A stretch of DNA of 64,000 nt. Origin: UBA9732 sp963599445 (GTDB lineage Bacteria; Spirochaetota; Spirochaetia; Sphaerochaetales; Sphaerochaetaceae). Position numbers and translations under genes: made by a program. Below the pieces are notes generated by a model. It had not been told where the DNA came from. It made no database searches and was given only the letters and a program-made list of their open reading frames with translations. This document shows, piece after piece, positions 8,468 through 17,464 of the stretch. The number at the start of each line of letters is the position of its first letter. The first letter of the stretch is position 1. The stretch covers positions 92,809-156,808 of the forward strand of contig CAVBWZ010000003.1 in NCBI GenBank assembly GCA_963599445.1. Direction: 5' to 3'.

Positions 8468-10006
8468 ATGGATATTGATGTAAAGAACCTTCATCCGCTA
8501 GAGGTGAAGTTGCTTAGGCACGTGGACCTTGGAAGCGAAATCACAGCAGACAGAATCGTCGATGAACTTGGATACAAGATAGGACAGTGCAACCAGGCGT
8601 TCAGCTGGCTCAGCGCAAAGGGGATCCTGCAGGAAACAAGCAGGAAAACAGTCGTCCTCTACGAACTTACGGACCTTGGACGCGAACAGGCTCAGAACGG
8701 GACCCCAGCACAGAGGATATTCGACCTGCTCTCGAAGGGAGAGGCACTTGGCCTGCCTGAGATCGCACAGCAGCTTGGACTTGAGAAGAGCGACATAGGG
8801 TCCGCATACGGCCAGCTCTCCAAATCCGGAACCTGCGCTATGAACGGTGACAACAAGGCCTACATCAAGGACAACAACCTTCCAGCCGATGTCGCCGAGA
8901 CGGCCGCCCTCCTCAAGAAGGGACTCCAAGGCCCAATCGAAGAGTCGTCCCTCTCAGACAGAGAGAAAGCCCTCATGGCAAAGGTCTCCAAGAAGCGCGG
9001 CGCAGCGGGAAGTCCATACAAGATGACAGAACGCGAAGAAGTGGTCTACCAGCTTACGGAGCTTGGAGCACAGGCAAAGCAGGCGGTCATAGATGCAAAC
9101 ATCACAGGTGAGGAGATTGGGGTCCTCACCCCGCAGATAATCGCAAACGGATCTTGGAAGAACGCCACATTCAGACCATACGGCCTTGATGCTCCTGTTT
9201 CAAGGCTCATCCCCGGCAGACACAACCCATACGGCAACTACATCCAGTGGGTAAAGGACAAACTTACATCCCTTGGATTCGAGGAGTTCGACGGACCGCT
9301 CGTAGAGAACGAGTTCTGGAACGGGGATGCACTGTTCATGCCTCAGTTCCACAGCGCCCGCGACATCCATGACGTCTACTACGTCAAGGAGCCTCGCCAT
9401 TGCAGGGAGATAGAGGAGCCATGGCTTACAAACATAGCCAACGCCCATGAGAACGGAGGAGACACAGGATCGCGCGGCTGGCAGTACAAGTTCGACCACG
9501 AGTTCACACGCAGGCAGGTCCTTAGAAGCCAAGGCACGGTTCTGAGCGCCCACCAGCTTACGAAAGCCAAGGTTCCAGGGAAGTACTTTGGAGTCGTCAG
9601 ATGCTTCAGATTCGACGAAGTGGACGCAACCCACGGAGCGGACTTCTTCCAGACGGAAGGCATCGTCATTGGAAAGGAAGCGAACCTCAAGGACCTTCTG
9701 GGACTTCTCAAGATGTTCGCAACGGAGATTGCAGGAGCAACCGACTTCAAGTACGTGCCAGGATACTTCCCGTTCACGGAACCTTCCATAGAGATACACA
9801 TCAAGCACCCGGTCCTTGGATGGTTCGAGCTTGGAGGCTCTGGAATCTTCAGACCGGAGGTCACAAAGTCACTTGGCATAGATGAACCTGTCCTTGCATG
9901 GGGTCTTGGAATAGACCGTATGGCAATGATGCACCTTGGCATCAACGACATAAGGGACCTCTTCACACCAAACATCGAAAGCGTAAGAACAAGGAGGGGC
10001 AACTGA
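8468..10006 (+). CDS. pheS: Phenylalanyl-tRNA synthetase alpha subunit, archaeal/spirochaetal type
   Basis: Charges tRNA-Phe as an alpha2beta2 enzyme. About 512 residues from ATG 8468, which has GGTGGAG 5 bases upstream; upstream ATGs at 8432 and 8327 have no ribosome-binding site. It opens with LHPLEVKLLRHVD and a long winged-helix N-terminal region as in archaeal/eukaryotic PheS, not the short bacterial coiled coil. The class II core has the motif 2 region GVVRCFRFDEVDATHGADFFQTEG and motif 3 GLGIDRMAMM. It overlaps pheT by one base (TGATG). Confidence 0.94.
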   Translation: MDIDVKNLHPLEVKLLRHVDLGSEITADRIVDELGYKIGQCNQAFSWLSAKGILQETSRKTVVLYELTDLGREQAQNGTPAQRIFDLLSKGEALGLPEIAQQLGLEKSDIGSAYGQLSKSGTCAMNGDNKAYIKDNNLPADVAETAALLKKGLQGPIEESSLSDREKALMAKVSKKRGAAGSPYKMTEREEVVYQLTELGAQAKQAVIDANITGEEIGVLTPQIIANGSWKNATFRPYGLDAPVSRLIPGRHNPYGNYIQWVKDKLTSLGFEEFDGPLVENEFWNGDALFMPQFHSARDIHDVYYVKEPRHCREIEEPWLTNIANAHENGGDTGSRGWQYKFDHEFTRRQVLRSQGTVLSAHQLTKAKVPGKYFGVVRCFRFDEVDATHGADFFQTEGIVIGKEANLKDLLGLLKMFATEIAGATDFKYVPGYFPFTEPSIEIHIKHPVLGWFELGGSGIFRPEVTKSLGIDEPVLAWGLGIDRMAMMHLGINDIRDLFTPNIESVRTRRGN

Positions 10007-11712
10007 TGCCTAAGTTCGAAACCACTGAAAAAATGTTCTACGGCCTCATGGGTCGCCCATATACAGATCAGGAACTCGAGGACATCTTCCCTCGCGCAAA
10101 GGCCGAGCTCGATGAGCACGACCATGAGAACCACGTCATAAAGATAGAGCTCAACGACACCAACAGACCTGACCTTTGGTCAGCGATGGGACTTGCACGT
10201 CTTTTGAAGAACTACGAAGACCCGGAGCCAATGGAATACGACTTCTTCTCATCGAAGGTCTATACGGCTGACAACCACGGAAGGGAGCTCCATGTAGGAG
10301 ACAGGGCAAAAGAAGTCCGTCCGTATTCATGCGGCTTCGTCGCAACTGGCAAGGTCGTGGACGAAGAGATACTGCTTACACTCATCCAGAGCCAGGAGAA
10401 GCTGTGCTGGAACTTTGGGCGAAAGAGAAGGTCGATTGCAATGGGAATCTACCGCAACGACCTCATCCAGTACCCAATCCACTACGATGGAGCGGATCCG
10501 GACAAGACCCATTTCATACCTCTTCACATGGAGGAGGACCTTACCCTTAGGCAGATATGCGAACAGCATCCAAAGGGAAAGGAATATGGCTATATAGTAA
10601 AGGACAAGCCTGTCTACCCATATCTCTGCGACGATGCAGGAGAACCTCTCTCGATGCCTCCTGTAATCAACAGCGCAAGGGTTGGAGCCGTCAAGGTCGG
10701 AGACGAAGACCTCTTCGTGGAGATGTCCGGAACGGTCCTCAAGGATGTGCTGCTCTGCGCTTCCATAATGGCGTGCGACATGGCTGACCTTGGCTTTACC
10801 ATTGAGCCAATCAAGGTCGTCTACCCTTATGAAACGGAGTTTGGAAAGGAGATAACGGTCCCCTACTACTTCCAGGATTCCGCAAGCTGCACCCTTGATC
10901 AGATACACAAGACCCTTGGAGAGAAGATCACCATGGACGAAGCCAAGGTTGCGCTTCTCAGAATGGGAGTCTACAGCGTATCGAAGGGAGACACCATCTA
11001 CATAACATGCCCTGAATACAGGAACGACTTCCTCCACGCAGTGGATGTGGTGGAAGACGTCATGATAGGCTACGGCCTTGAGAACTTCGTGCCAACCATT
11101 CCAAAGGACTTCACCATTGGACGCTTGTCCCCTGCAGAGGAGTTTGGAAGGAAGGTCAAGGACATCATGATTGGAATGGGATTCCAGGAGATGATGTACA
11201 ACTACCTTGGAAGCAGACGCGAATACGTGGACAACATGCACATAAAGGGCGACAAGGTCATAATGATCGCAAACCCAATGTCAGAGAACTTCGAGGCTGT
11301 AAGGCCTTCAATCATTCCATCCCTGCTTGAAAGCGAAAGCGTTTCAGGCCATGCGACGTATCCACACAACATATTCGAGGTTGGAAAGGTCGCATACCTT
11401 GAGCCGTCCGACAACAGCGGAACGGTCACGCGCAACAACCTTGGATTCATGTCAGCCGACGGCAGCGTTGGATTCAACGATGTTAACAGCTTCGTGAACA
11501 CACTCATGTACTTCCTTAGAGCGGACTACTCGCTCAAGGCCCCAGAGGACGACCCAAGGTTCATTCCTGGAAGATGCGCCAATATCATGGTCAAGGGTCA
11601 CTGCGTTGGAGTCTTTGGGGAGGTCCATCCTGCGGTTCTTGAAAGCTGGGGATGCGGGATGCCTGCAGTCGTCTGCGAAATCGACCTTGACAGCCTAATG
11701 GAGCTGATCTGA
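10006..11712 (+). CDS. pheT: Phenylalanyl-tRNA synthetase beta subunit, archaeal/spirochaetal type
   Basis: About 568 residues, much shorter than the ~800-residue bacterial PheT. It lacks the N-terminal tRNA-binding (EMAP-like) and C-terminal anticodon-binding domains, as in archaea and spirochaetes. It begins MPKFETTEKMFYGLMG, with HVIKIELNDTNRPDLWSAMG (B1/B5-like region), a B3/B4 editing region and the class II-like core ending VVCEIDLDSLMELI. The start has an ideal AAGGAGG. It forms the enzyme with PheS from the overlapping gene. Confidence 0.93.
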   Translation: MPKFETTEKMFYGLMGRPYTDQELEDIFPRAKAELDEHDHENHVIKIELNDTNRPDLWSAMGLARLLKNYEDPEPMEYDFFSSKVYTADNHGRELHVGDRAKEVRPYSCGFVATGKVVDEEILLTLIQSQEKLCWNFGRKRRSIAMGIYRNDLIQYPIHYDGADPDKTHFIPLHMEEDLTLRQICEQHPKGKEYGYIVKDKPVYPYLCDDAGEPLSMPPVINSARVGAVKVGDEDLFVEMSGTVLKDVLLCASIMACDMADLGFTIEPIKVVYPYETEFGKEITVPYYFQDSASCTLDQIHKTLGEKITMDEAKVALLRMGVYSVSKGDTIYITCPEYRNDFLHAVDVVEDVMIGYGLENFVPTIPKDFTIGRLSPAEEFGRKVKDIMIGMGFQEMMYNYLGSRREYVDNMHIKGDKVIMIANPMSENFEAVRPSIIPSLLESESVSGHATYPHNIFEVGKVAYLEPSDNSGTVTRNNLGFMSADGSVGFNDVNSFVNTLMYFLRADYSLKAPEDDPRFIPGRCANIMVKGHCVGVFGEVHPAVLESWGCGMPAVVCEIDLDSLMELI

Positions 11713-11755
11713 ACCGTTGACTTTCCACCTGTGCTGGAAACATAGGGACTGCAAT

Positions 11756-12796
11756 ATGGACAGGGACGCTTCGCTGAACCTTCTAAGACTCATGCTGGAC
11801 TCCAGGTTCTTCGAGGAGAAGACGGAGGAGCTTTTCAAAGCCGGCCTGATACACGGAACCACACACCTTGCCAATGGGCAGGAGGCTTCGCAGGCTGGAC
11901 TTTGTGCGGCTTTGGATGATGGTGACTGGATAGTCCCCACCCATAGGTGCCATGGCTTCACGATATGCCGTGGCAGCGACCCGGCTGCAATGTTCGCTGA
12001 GATGTTCGGTTCCGTGCATGGACTTGCCAAAGGACTTGGAGGCAGCATGCACATGCCTGATTCCTCACATTGGAACCTTGGTTCTTCCGCAGTCGTGGGC
12101 TCGGGAGTCCCCCTTGCCACGGGAATAGCCTTTTGGAACAGGTTCCAAAGCGTAGGCAATGCAGGCTTTGCAGCCTCCACGTCCTCGAACCCAAAGGACT
12201 ATCCAAAGACCCCGGTGAAGAACATAAGCGTGGCCATATTCGGTGACGGAGCGTCAAGCCGCGGAAGTGTCCATGAATCCATGAACCTATCCTCAATATG
12301 GAAGCTGCCGGTTCTCTTCTACTGCGAGAACAACCACTATGGAATGTCCGCTTCAAGCGACAGGATGATAAGCTCCTCCAACGTAGCCTCAAGGGCAGCT
12401 GCATACGACATGCCGGGGGAGACCATAGACGGCAACGATGTCCTACAGGTCTACGAAGCTGTGAAAAAAGCCGTGGCATACATAAAAGAAGGCAATGGCC
12501 CATATCTTCTTGAGGTCATGACCTACCGCACGAAAGGACACTCGAAGAGCGACAGACGCCTCTACCGCACAGCCGCGGAGGAGCAGCTTTGGGCAGAAAG
12601 GGATCCAATAAAGCTATACGAAAGAAAGCTTGTCGAAGACGGAATCCTCTCACATGCGGAGATTCAAGGGTTCGAGGAAGAACGTAGGACATACATAGAA
12701 GAAAAGGCCAACAAAGCCCTGAAGGAAAGCGCAGACAGGCTCTCTCCAAACGATGTGGAAGGTATGGTGTACGCCACGATGGAGGACAGGTCATGA
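11756..12796 (+). CDS. Thiamine-dependent dehydrogenase E1, alpha subunit
   Basis: About 346 residues. The TPP-binding motif GDGASSRGSVHESMN...CENNHYGMS, with RCHGFTICRG and GLGGSMHMPD, places it with pyruvate or acetoin dehydrogenase E1 alpha. It decarboxylates a 2-oxo acid (or acetoin) and passes the C2 unit to a lipoyl E2. Start taken at ATG 11756 with AGGG upstream; the frame to 11717 uses only TTG. It begins 43 bases after pheT and overlaps the beta gene by ATGA. E2 and E3 genes are not in the window, so the substrate cannot be fixed. Confidence 0.85.
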   Translation: MDRDASLNLLRLMLDSRFFEEKTEELFKAGLIHGTTHLANGQEASQAGLCAALDDGDWIVPTHRCHGFTICRGSDPAAMFAEMFGSVHGLAKGLGGSMHMPDSSHWNLGSSAVVGSGVPLATGIAFWNRFQSVGNAGFAASTSSNPKDYPKTPVKNISVAIFGDGASSRGSVHESMNLSSIWKLPVLFYCENNHYGMSASSDRMISSSNVASRAAAYDMPGETIDGNDVLQVYEAVKKAVAYIKEGNGPYLLEVMTYRTKGHSKSDRRLYRTAAEEQLWAERDPIKLYERKLVEDGILSHAEIQGFEEERRTYIEEKANKALKESADRLSPNDVEGMVYATMEDRS

Positions 12797-13764
12797 CTTT
12801 CAGGGACGCAATAAGAAAAGCACTTTCAGACGAAATGGCACTAGACCCAAAGGTGGTTCTCTTTGGAGAGGATGTTGGAGTCTATGGCGGTTGCTTCAAA
12901 GTCACGGGAGACCTCTACAAAGAGCATCCAAACCAGGTGATAGACACCCCGGTGTCGGAAGAAGGCTTCACGGGAATGGCAGTTGGAGCTGCAATGATGG
13001 GTATGAGGCCTGTAATAGAGATAATGTATGCAGACTTCTTCACCCTCATATTCGATCCAATCGTAAACCATGCGGCAAAGACCCACTTCATGAGCGGAGG
13101 CCAGTTCTGCTGTCCAATCACGGTTCGTCTTCCGGAGGGAAGCGGAACCGGGCACGGAGCACAGCACACCCAAAGCCCAGAGGCCCTCTTCCAGAACAGC
13201 GCAGGTCTTAAGATGGTGGCCCCCTCCTGTCCATCCGATGCCTACCACCTTCTAAGGGCGGCGATAAGGGACAACAATCCGGTGCTGGTCTTCGAGCACA
13301 AGATGCTGTACGACATGGAAGGTGAAATGGAGGACGAGGCGCTTCCAATAGGGAAAGCCAAGGTTCTCAGACAAGGAAATGATGTGACGATAGTCTCCTA
13401 TTCACGAGCCGTCCATACTGCACTTGAAGCTGCAGACATCCTTGAAACGAAAGGAATCAAAGCCACCATCGTTGACCTTTGCACACTCAAGCCTCTTGAC
13501 CGCACGACCATCCTTGAAGAGGTAAGGAAGACGGGACGAGTGGCCATAATCCAAGACCCAAACGGAGTTGGAGGCATAGGGGCTCAGGTATGTTCTGAGA
13601 TATGCTCAGACCCAAAGACGTTCAGTTGCCTCAGATCCCCTGTCATTCAGATTGGAGGCAGATGCACTCCGGTCCCATTCTCCAAGGACCTTGAGAAATC
13701 AACGATTCCAAACGCAAAGGACTGTGCAGAGAAGATATGCTCCACAATCAAAGGCAAAGGTTGA
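12793..13764 (+). CDS. Thiamine-dependent dehydrogenase E1, beta subunit
   Basis: 323 residues, family-typical. Signatures are FGEDVGVYGGCFKVT, DTPVSEEGFTGMAVGAAMMGMRPVIEIMYADF, GTGHGAQHTQSPEA and the C-terminal transketolase domain (VDLCTLKPLDRTTI). Partner of the alpha subunit through a 4-base overlap. Its 3' end overlaps the convergent AlaX gene by 17 bases and no terminator separates them. Confidence 0.87.
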   Translation: MTFRDAIRKALSDEMALDPKVVLFGEDVGVYGGCFKVTGDLYKEHPNQVIDTPVSEEGFTGMAVGAAMMGMRPVIEIMYADFFTLIFDPIVNHAAKTHFMSGGQFCCPITVRLPEGSGTGHGAQHTQSPEALFQNSAGLKMVAPSCPSDAYHLLRAAIRDNNPVLVFEHKMLYDMEGEMEDEALPIGKAKVLRQGNDVTIVSYSRAVHTALEAADILETKGIKATIVDLCTLKPLDRTTILEEVRKTGRVAIIQDPNGVGGIGAQVCSEICSDPKTFSCLRSPVIQIGGRCTPVPFSKDLEKSTIPNAKDCAEKICSTIKGKG

Positions 13765-15004
13765 ATGAAGCCACAGATTTCTTGAAAGCCTCCAGGAAAG
13801 CGGCAATCGAAGCTGAATCCGTACAAGGAGAGGAACCCTGGAACACAGGAGCCCTTCCTCCTCCCTTCGCATCCATCATTGGCAGAAGCGATGTCCTCAA
13901 TGCATTGAAGTCCACTTTTGCATAACGACCCTTCAGGACGATGAGCCATAGGCTTCTGTCCTTCTCAGGTTTCACAATGCACAATGCAAGGTCTTCGTAT
14001 TCGTTGGAGTCTTGGACAAAAGAGGAAAGCTCGTCGTCGCTTGCGAAAGCACCGACACCATCAACGACAGCATCCCTCAAACGATAGCCTGCAAGCTGCT
14101 TGGCAAGGTTGTTTTTCAACCGGACTGCTTCGTTCAGAGCATAGTTCAAAGAATCCACCTTGGACATGACCTCTGAAGCCTGACAACTGAACTTCAAAGC
14201 CAAAGCCTCACACAGCGAAACGCTTCCAAGTGCATGCTCAACGGCGTTCCGACCGCATTTGAAGTACAGCCTTTCATGCCCTCTTATGGTTTCATGCTTC
14301 ACGCAGTAGACCAAGCGTATCTCGGAAGTGGATGAAACATGGACTCCTCCGCAGGCTATACGGTCCACCCCCTCTATTTCAACGATCCGGACATCTCCAT
14401 CCACCTTTATGGAGCGCCTCAGCCCCAAAGCCTCCGCTTCCTTATGGCTCATTTCATGGTACACGACCTTATGGCCTTCCATTATCACATCGTTTGCGGC
14501 GGCGACAAGGGAGTCCACGACGGAAGGCTCGACTTCCTTCCTGTCAACCTCTATGGTCAGATACTCCTCGCCAAGATGAACCGCAACGGTTCCAATCCCA
14601 AACATGGTGTACATCATGCCAGACAGCATATGCTGGGCTGTGTGCATTGCCATATATTTATACCGATGCTCCCAATCAAGGACAAGTGGAAGCTCCTCTC
14701 CGACCTTTGGCAGAATCTGTCCCTCCCCTATGCGCACAACCAAAAGGGAATCGCCTGATGGATCCTTTCGAGTGTCCACGACCTCATATGGACCTAGAAA
14801 GCCCTTGTCTCCTGGTTGGCCTCCGCATTCAGGGTAGAATACCGTGCGGTCCGTGAGCACAAGGACATGAGTCTTAATGGTATCGGGCTTGGTGCTATCG
14901 GCCTTGCCCGTGGAGGTGTCGTGCGAGCCTTCTTGGATGAGGACCTTTTCGATGCGGCATGTCGTCTGTTTGAGGTATGGGGATGTGTAGTAGAGCTTTT
15001 CCAT
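13748..15004 (-). CDS. AlaX-type alanyl-tRNA editing protein
   Basis: About 418 residues. It resembles the editing half of AlaRS: LTDRTVFYPECGGQPGDKG, zinc ligands in MHTAQHMLSG (HxxxH) and IACGGVHVS (CxxxH), then a C-terminal region like the AlaRS oligomerisation/DHHA1 part (GGGRAPVFQG). Such stand-alone proteins hydrolyse Ser- or Gly-mischarged tRNA-Ala. Start placed at ATG 15004, where homology-like sequence begins and which leaves room for a divergent promoter; ATGs at 15040 and 15100 are alternatives. No strong ribosome-binding site is seen for any of them. Confidence 0.85.
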   Translation of the reverse strand: MEKLYYTSPYLKQTTCRIEKVLIQEGSHDTSTGKADSTKPDTIKTHVLVLTDRTVFYPECGGQPGDKGFLGPYEVVDTRKDPSGDSLLVVRIGEGQILPKVGEELPLVLDWEHRYKYMAMHTAQHMLSGMMYTMFGIGTVAVHLGEEYLTIEVDRKEVEPSVVDSLVAAANDVIMEGHKVVYHEMSHKEAEALGLRRSIKVDGDVRIVEIEGVDRIACGGVHVSSTSEIRLVYCVKHETIRGHERLYFKCGRNAVEHALGSVSLCEALALKFSCQASEVMSKVDSLNYALNEAVRLKNNLAKQLAGYRLRDAVVDGVGAFASDDELSSFVQDSNEYEDLALCIVKPEKDRSLWLIVLKGRYAKVDFNALRTSLLPMMDAKGGGRAPVFQGSSPCTDSASIAAFLEAFKKSVASFNLCL

Positions 15005-15136
15005 GAGTGAAGGATAGCGTGCGGGCGAAAGGTTGTCCATTACGTGTCCATTGCGTTGTCCATCGGGCGGAAATTGGTTATCTTTCAAGAGGGATTGCAC
15101 GACGGGTGAGGACAGGTGAGAATCTTGGAGGATGAT

Positions 15137-15694
15137 ATGTCAAGGATAAAATCGGCGTGGGAGCTTGCGCTTGAGAAGACGAAGGATATAGAGGTGGACG
15201 AAGCCAAGTACAGGGAGAGCACCCTTGAGAAGGAAGGCATGGCCTTGGCCGGTAGGTTCCTCAACTCGGTTGAGATGAGTCAGGACGAGCTTGCCGCAAA
15301 GTTCGATTCATACAATGAAGAGGACAAGGCCTTGGTGAAGAAAGGAATCGTCAACACAGTATTTTCCAACCTTGGGCTTCCTGCGGACAACCTCTACGAG
15401 ATGCGCTTTGAAAGGATCGTGGCCCTTGTGGTCCTCATTTCCCCAGAGGGCAGCCCTGCGGTTGGAGCCATAAGGCAGATTGGAGACCTCTTCTCCCAGT
15501 ACATACAGCATAGAACTGATTTCGTGCAGCGTATGCAGGATCAGATTCGTCAGGCGATGGAGGAGGATCCGGAGCACACGAACTCCGCTCAGTACGCACA
15601 GCTCATACAGCAGAACCTCAAGAAGCTGGATGCACAGTATCAGGGAGCTTTGGACGATGCAAAGGAAAGCCTGAAGGCCGCATTCGCCAACTGA
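15137..15694 (+). CDS. Conserved-looking hypothetical helical protein
   Basis: About 185 residues from ATG 15137, which has a clear GGAGG site; the frame reaches back to a GTG at 15116. Not recognised. It is soluble and highly charged: an N-terminal helix (SRIKSAWELALEKTKDIEV), a central hydrophobic stretch around IVALVVLISPEG and a long C-terminal coiled-coil-like part rich in Gln (RMQDQIRQAM, LIQQNLKKLDAQYQ). Single gene, divergent from alaX and followed by the mgtE leader region. Confidence 0.7.
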   Translation: MSRIKSAWELALEKTKDIEVDEAKYRESTLEKEGMALAGRFLNSVEMSQDELAAKFDSYNEEDKALVKKGIVNTVFSNLGLPADNLYEMRFERIVALVVLISPEGSPAVGAIRQIGDLFSQYIQHRTDFVQRMQDQIRQAMEEDPEHTNSAQYAQLIQQNLKKLDAQYQGALDDAKESLKAAFAN

Positions 15695-15759
15695 GACTCA
15701 TTGAAGCTCCCCTGCATGGAGCCAAGTTGCTTGGGACCAAGTTACTTGACCCCAAGCGA

Positions 15760-15788
15760 TTGAAGCCAAGAGGTCAATTCGCTATAAT
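15760..15788 (+). promoter_or_regulatory. Strong promoter of the mgtE leader
   Basis: TTGAAG (15760-15765), exactly 17 bases, TATAAT (15783-15788). The expected start is near 15795, so the RNA would begin with the stem-loop TGGAGC-cttct-GCTCCA (15796-15812), which could stabilise its 5' end. Confidence 0.75.
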
Positions 15789-15837
15789 CCCTTTCTGGAG
15801 CCTTCTGCTCCATAGCGTTTTACAAGGAGGAATTGTC

Positions 15838-15936
15838 ATGGAAGCTGGTAGTAGTAGCTTATTTGCAGACCCCGGCCCTGTTCCGCTCGGTACAGTCCCT
15901 AATGGCAACGACCTCCTTTCTGAAGTCAATGCCTAG
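15838..15936 (+). CDS. 32-codon proline-rich leader ORF upstream of mgtE
   Basis: ATG at 15838 has a near-perfect ribosome-binding site (ACAAGGAGG, 8 bases upstream) and ends TAG at 15936. The peptide starts MEAGSSSLF and carries ADPGPVPLGTVP, four prolines within ten residues after an Asp. It is followed by 92 untranslated bases and then mgtE. Proline/acidic leader peptides control Mg2+ transporter genes in enterobacteria (mgtL), where low Mg2+ slows or destabilises ribosomes. By analogy this may be a Mg2+-sensing leader; that is inference. It could also be an unrelated small protein. Confidence 0.6.
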   Translation: MEAGSSSLFADPGPVPLGTVPNGNDLLSEVNA

Positions 15937-16028
15937 ATAGGGCGCACCTTCCAAACATACAGGACCTAGATAGGACTGCAACAGCGACTCGTTCCATCAG
16001 ACATCCCACGATCAGGGAGATTTTGCGT

Positions 16029-17402
16029 ATGGTTCAGAATGCAACATTGGAGAGCACTCTCAAGACACTTGTAGAGAACAAAAGATACTCGTCCGTCAAG
16101 GACATACTAGTCACGATGAATCCATCGGACATAGCGGCGATTTTCGACGACCTCACGGAGGAGCAGCTGCCAATCATGTTCAGGCTGCTGCCAAAGGCCT
16201 TGGCTGCGGATTCGTTCGTGGAGATGAACACAGACAACCAGGAGCTGCTCATAAAGGGGTTCTCGGATACGGAGCTCAAGCAGGTCCTAGATGAAATGTA
16301 CGTCGACGACACCGTAGACATAGTCGAGGAGATGCCTGCAAACGTGGTAAGCAGAATCCTCAAGCAGGTCACGCCAGAAAAACGCCGCGACATAAACGAA
16401 ATACTACGCTACCCAGAGAACTCGGCCGGCTCCATCATGACCACCGAGTACATATCCCTGAGCCCCAAGATGACCGTAAGCGAGGCCTTCAAGCGCATTC
16501 GCGAGACAGGCGTGGACAAGGAGACGATCTACACATGCTACGTCCTCTCCTCCTTCAACAGGCTGCTGGGACTGGTCTCCGCAAAGAGCCTCATGCTCGA
16601 AAAGGATGAGAACGCCACCATAGAGAGCCTAATGCAGTCCAACGTCATAACGGTGAACACCAAGATGGACCAGGAAGAGGTCGCAAAGACGCTTTCCAAG
16701 TACAACTTCATGGCCCTACCCGTCGTGGACAGCGAAGACAGGATGGTTGGAATCGTAACCTTCGACGACGCCATGGACGTCATGGTGCAGGAGGCCACGG
16801 AAGACATCACCATCATGTCAGGACAGACGCCTTACGAGAACACATACCTTAGAACATCCCCATGGGAGCTCTTCAAGCACAGAATCCCTTGGCTCATGAT
16901 CCTCATGATATCCGCAACCTTCACAGGCCTCATCATCACGAACTTCGAATCGGCTCTGGCCGTCCACGTCATTCTCACGGCGTTCATCCCAATGCTCATG
17001 GACACAGGTGGAAACTCAGGCTCCCAGTCGTCCGTCACCATCATACGTGCCATATCGCTTGGAGAGGTCGAATTCAACGACATTGGAAAGGTCATCCTCA
17101 AGGAGTTCCTGACATCCCTCATGTGCGGACTTGCACTGTCAGCCGCCTGCTTTGCAAAGGTCATGCTTGTGGACGGACTTCTCTTCCAGAACGAATCCGT
17201 CACGTTCATGGTAGCCTTCTCAGTCAGCCTGACCATGTGCCTCACGGTCGTCATAGCAAAGCTCATAGGTTGCACACTGCCGCTTGTGGCCAAGAAGATA
17301 GGATTCGATCCAGCCGTCATGGCCAGCCCGTTCATCACGACGATCGTCGATGCCCTATCCCTTCTAATCTACTTTGCAATCGCCACGGCAATCCTGTTCT
17401 AG
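16029..17402 (+). CDS. mgtE: Magnesium transporter MgtE
   Basis: 457 residues with the full family layout: cytosolic MgtE N domain (~1-125), two CBS domains (~130-250, YPENSAGSIMTTEYISL and VVDSEDRMVGIVTFDDAMDVM), a connecting helix and five membrane helices from ~275, including the selectivity segment MDTGGNSGSQSS. It forms a homodimeric Mg2+ channel gated by cytosolic Mg2+ on the N and CBS domains. ATG 16029 has AGGGAG upstream. The leader ORF at 15838 precedes it in what looks like the same transcript. Confidence 0.94.
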   Translation: MVQNATLESTLKTLVENKRYSSVKDILVTMNPSDIAAIFDDLTEEQLPIMFRLLPKALAADSFVEMNTDNQELLIKGFSDTELKQVLDEMYVDDTVDIVEEMPANVVSRILKQVTPEKRRDINEILRYPENSAGSIMTTEYISLSPKMTVSEAFKRIRETGVDKETIYTCYVLSSFNRLLGLVSAKSLMLEKDENATIESLMQSNVITVNTKMDQEEVAKTLSKYNFMALPVVDSEDRMVGIVTFDDAMDVMVQEATEDITIMSGQTPYENTYLRTSPWELFKHRIPWLMILMISATFTGLIITNFESALAVHVILTAFIPMLMDTGGNSGSQSSVTIIRAISLGEVEFNDIGKVILKEFLTSLMCGLALSAACFAKVMLVDGLLFQNESVTFMVAFSVSLTMCLTVVIAKLIGCTLPLVAKKIGFDPAVMASPFITTIVDALSLLIYFAIATAILF

Positions 17403-17409
17403 GACATCG

Positions 17410-17428
17410 TTTTAGACCGATATCCTTG
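17410..17428 (+). repeat. 3' motif TTTTAGACCGATATCCTTG, copy 2
   Basis: Exact 19-base match to 4883-4901, starting 7 bases after the mgtE stop codon. Confidence 0.6.
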
Positions 17429-17464
17429 GAGCCTCTATTCTGCGCCGCCATGTCCAAGGGTGTG

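Noticed and set aside
15695..15759. Repeated CCAAGTTgCTTG / CCAAGTTaCTTG pieces as part of the 9-base arrays
   Set aside because: Their spacing is about 16 bases, not 9, and there are only two copies.
15937..16028. M-box (Mg2+) riboswitch upstream of mgtE
   Set aside because: Only ~190 bases of leader, much of it occupied by the small ORF, and I cannot find the conserved M-box helices or terminator by eye. A covariance-model search would decide.
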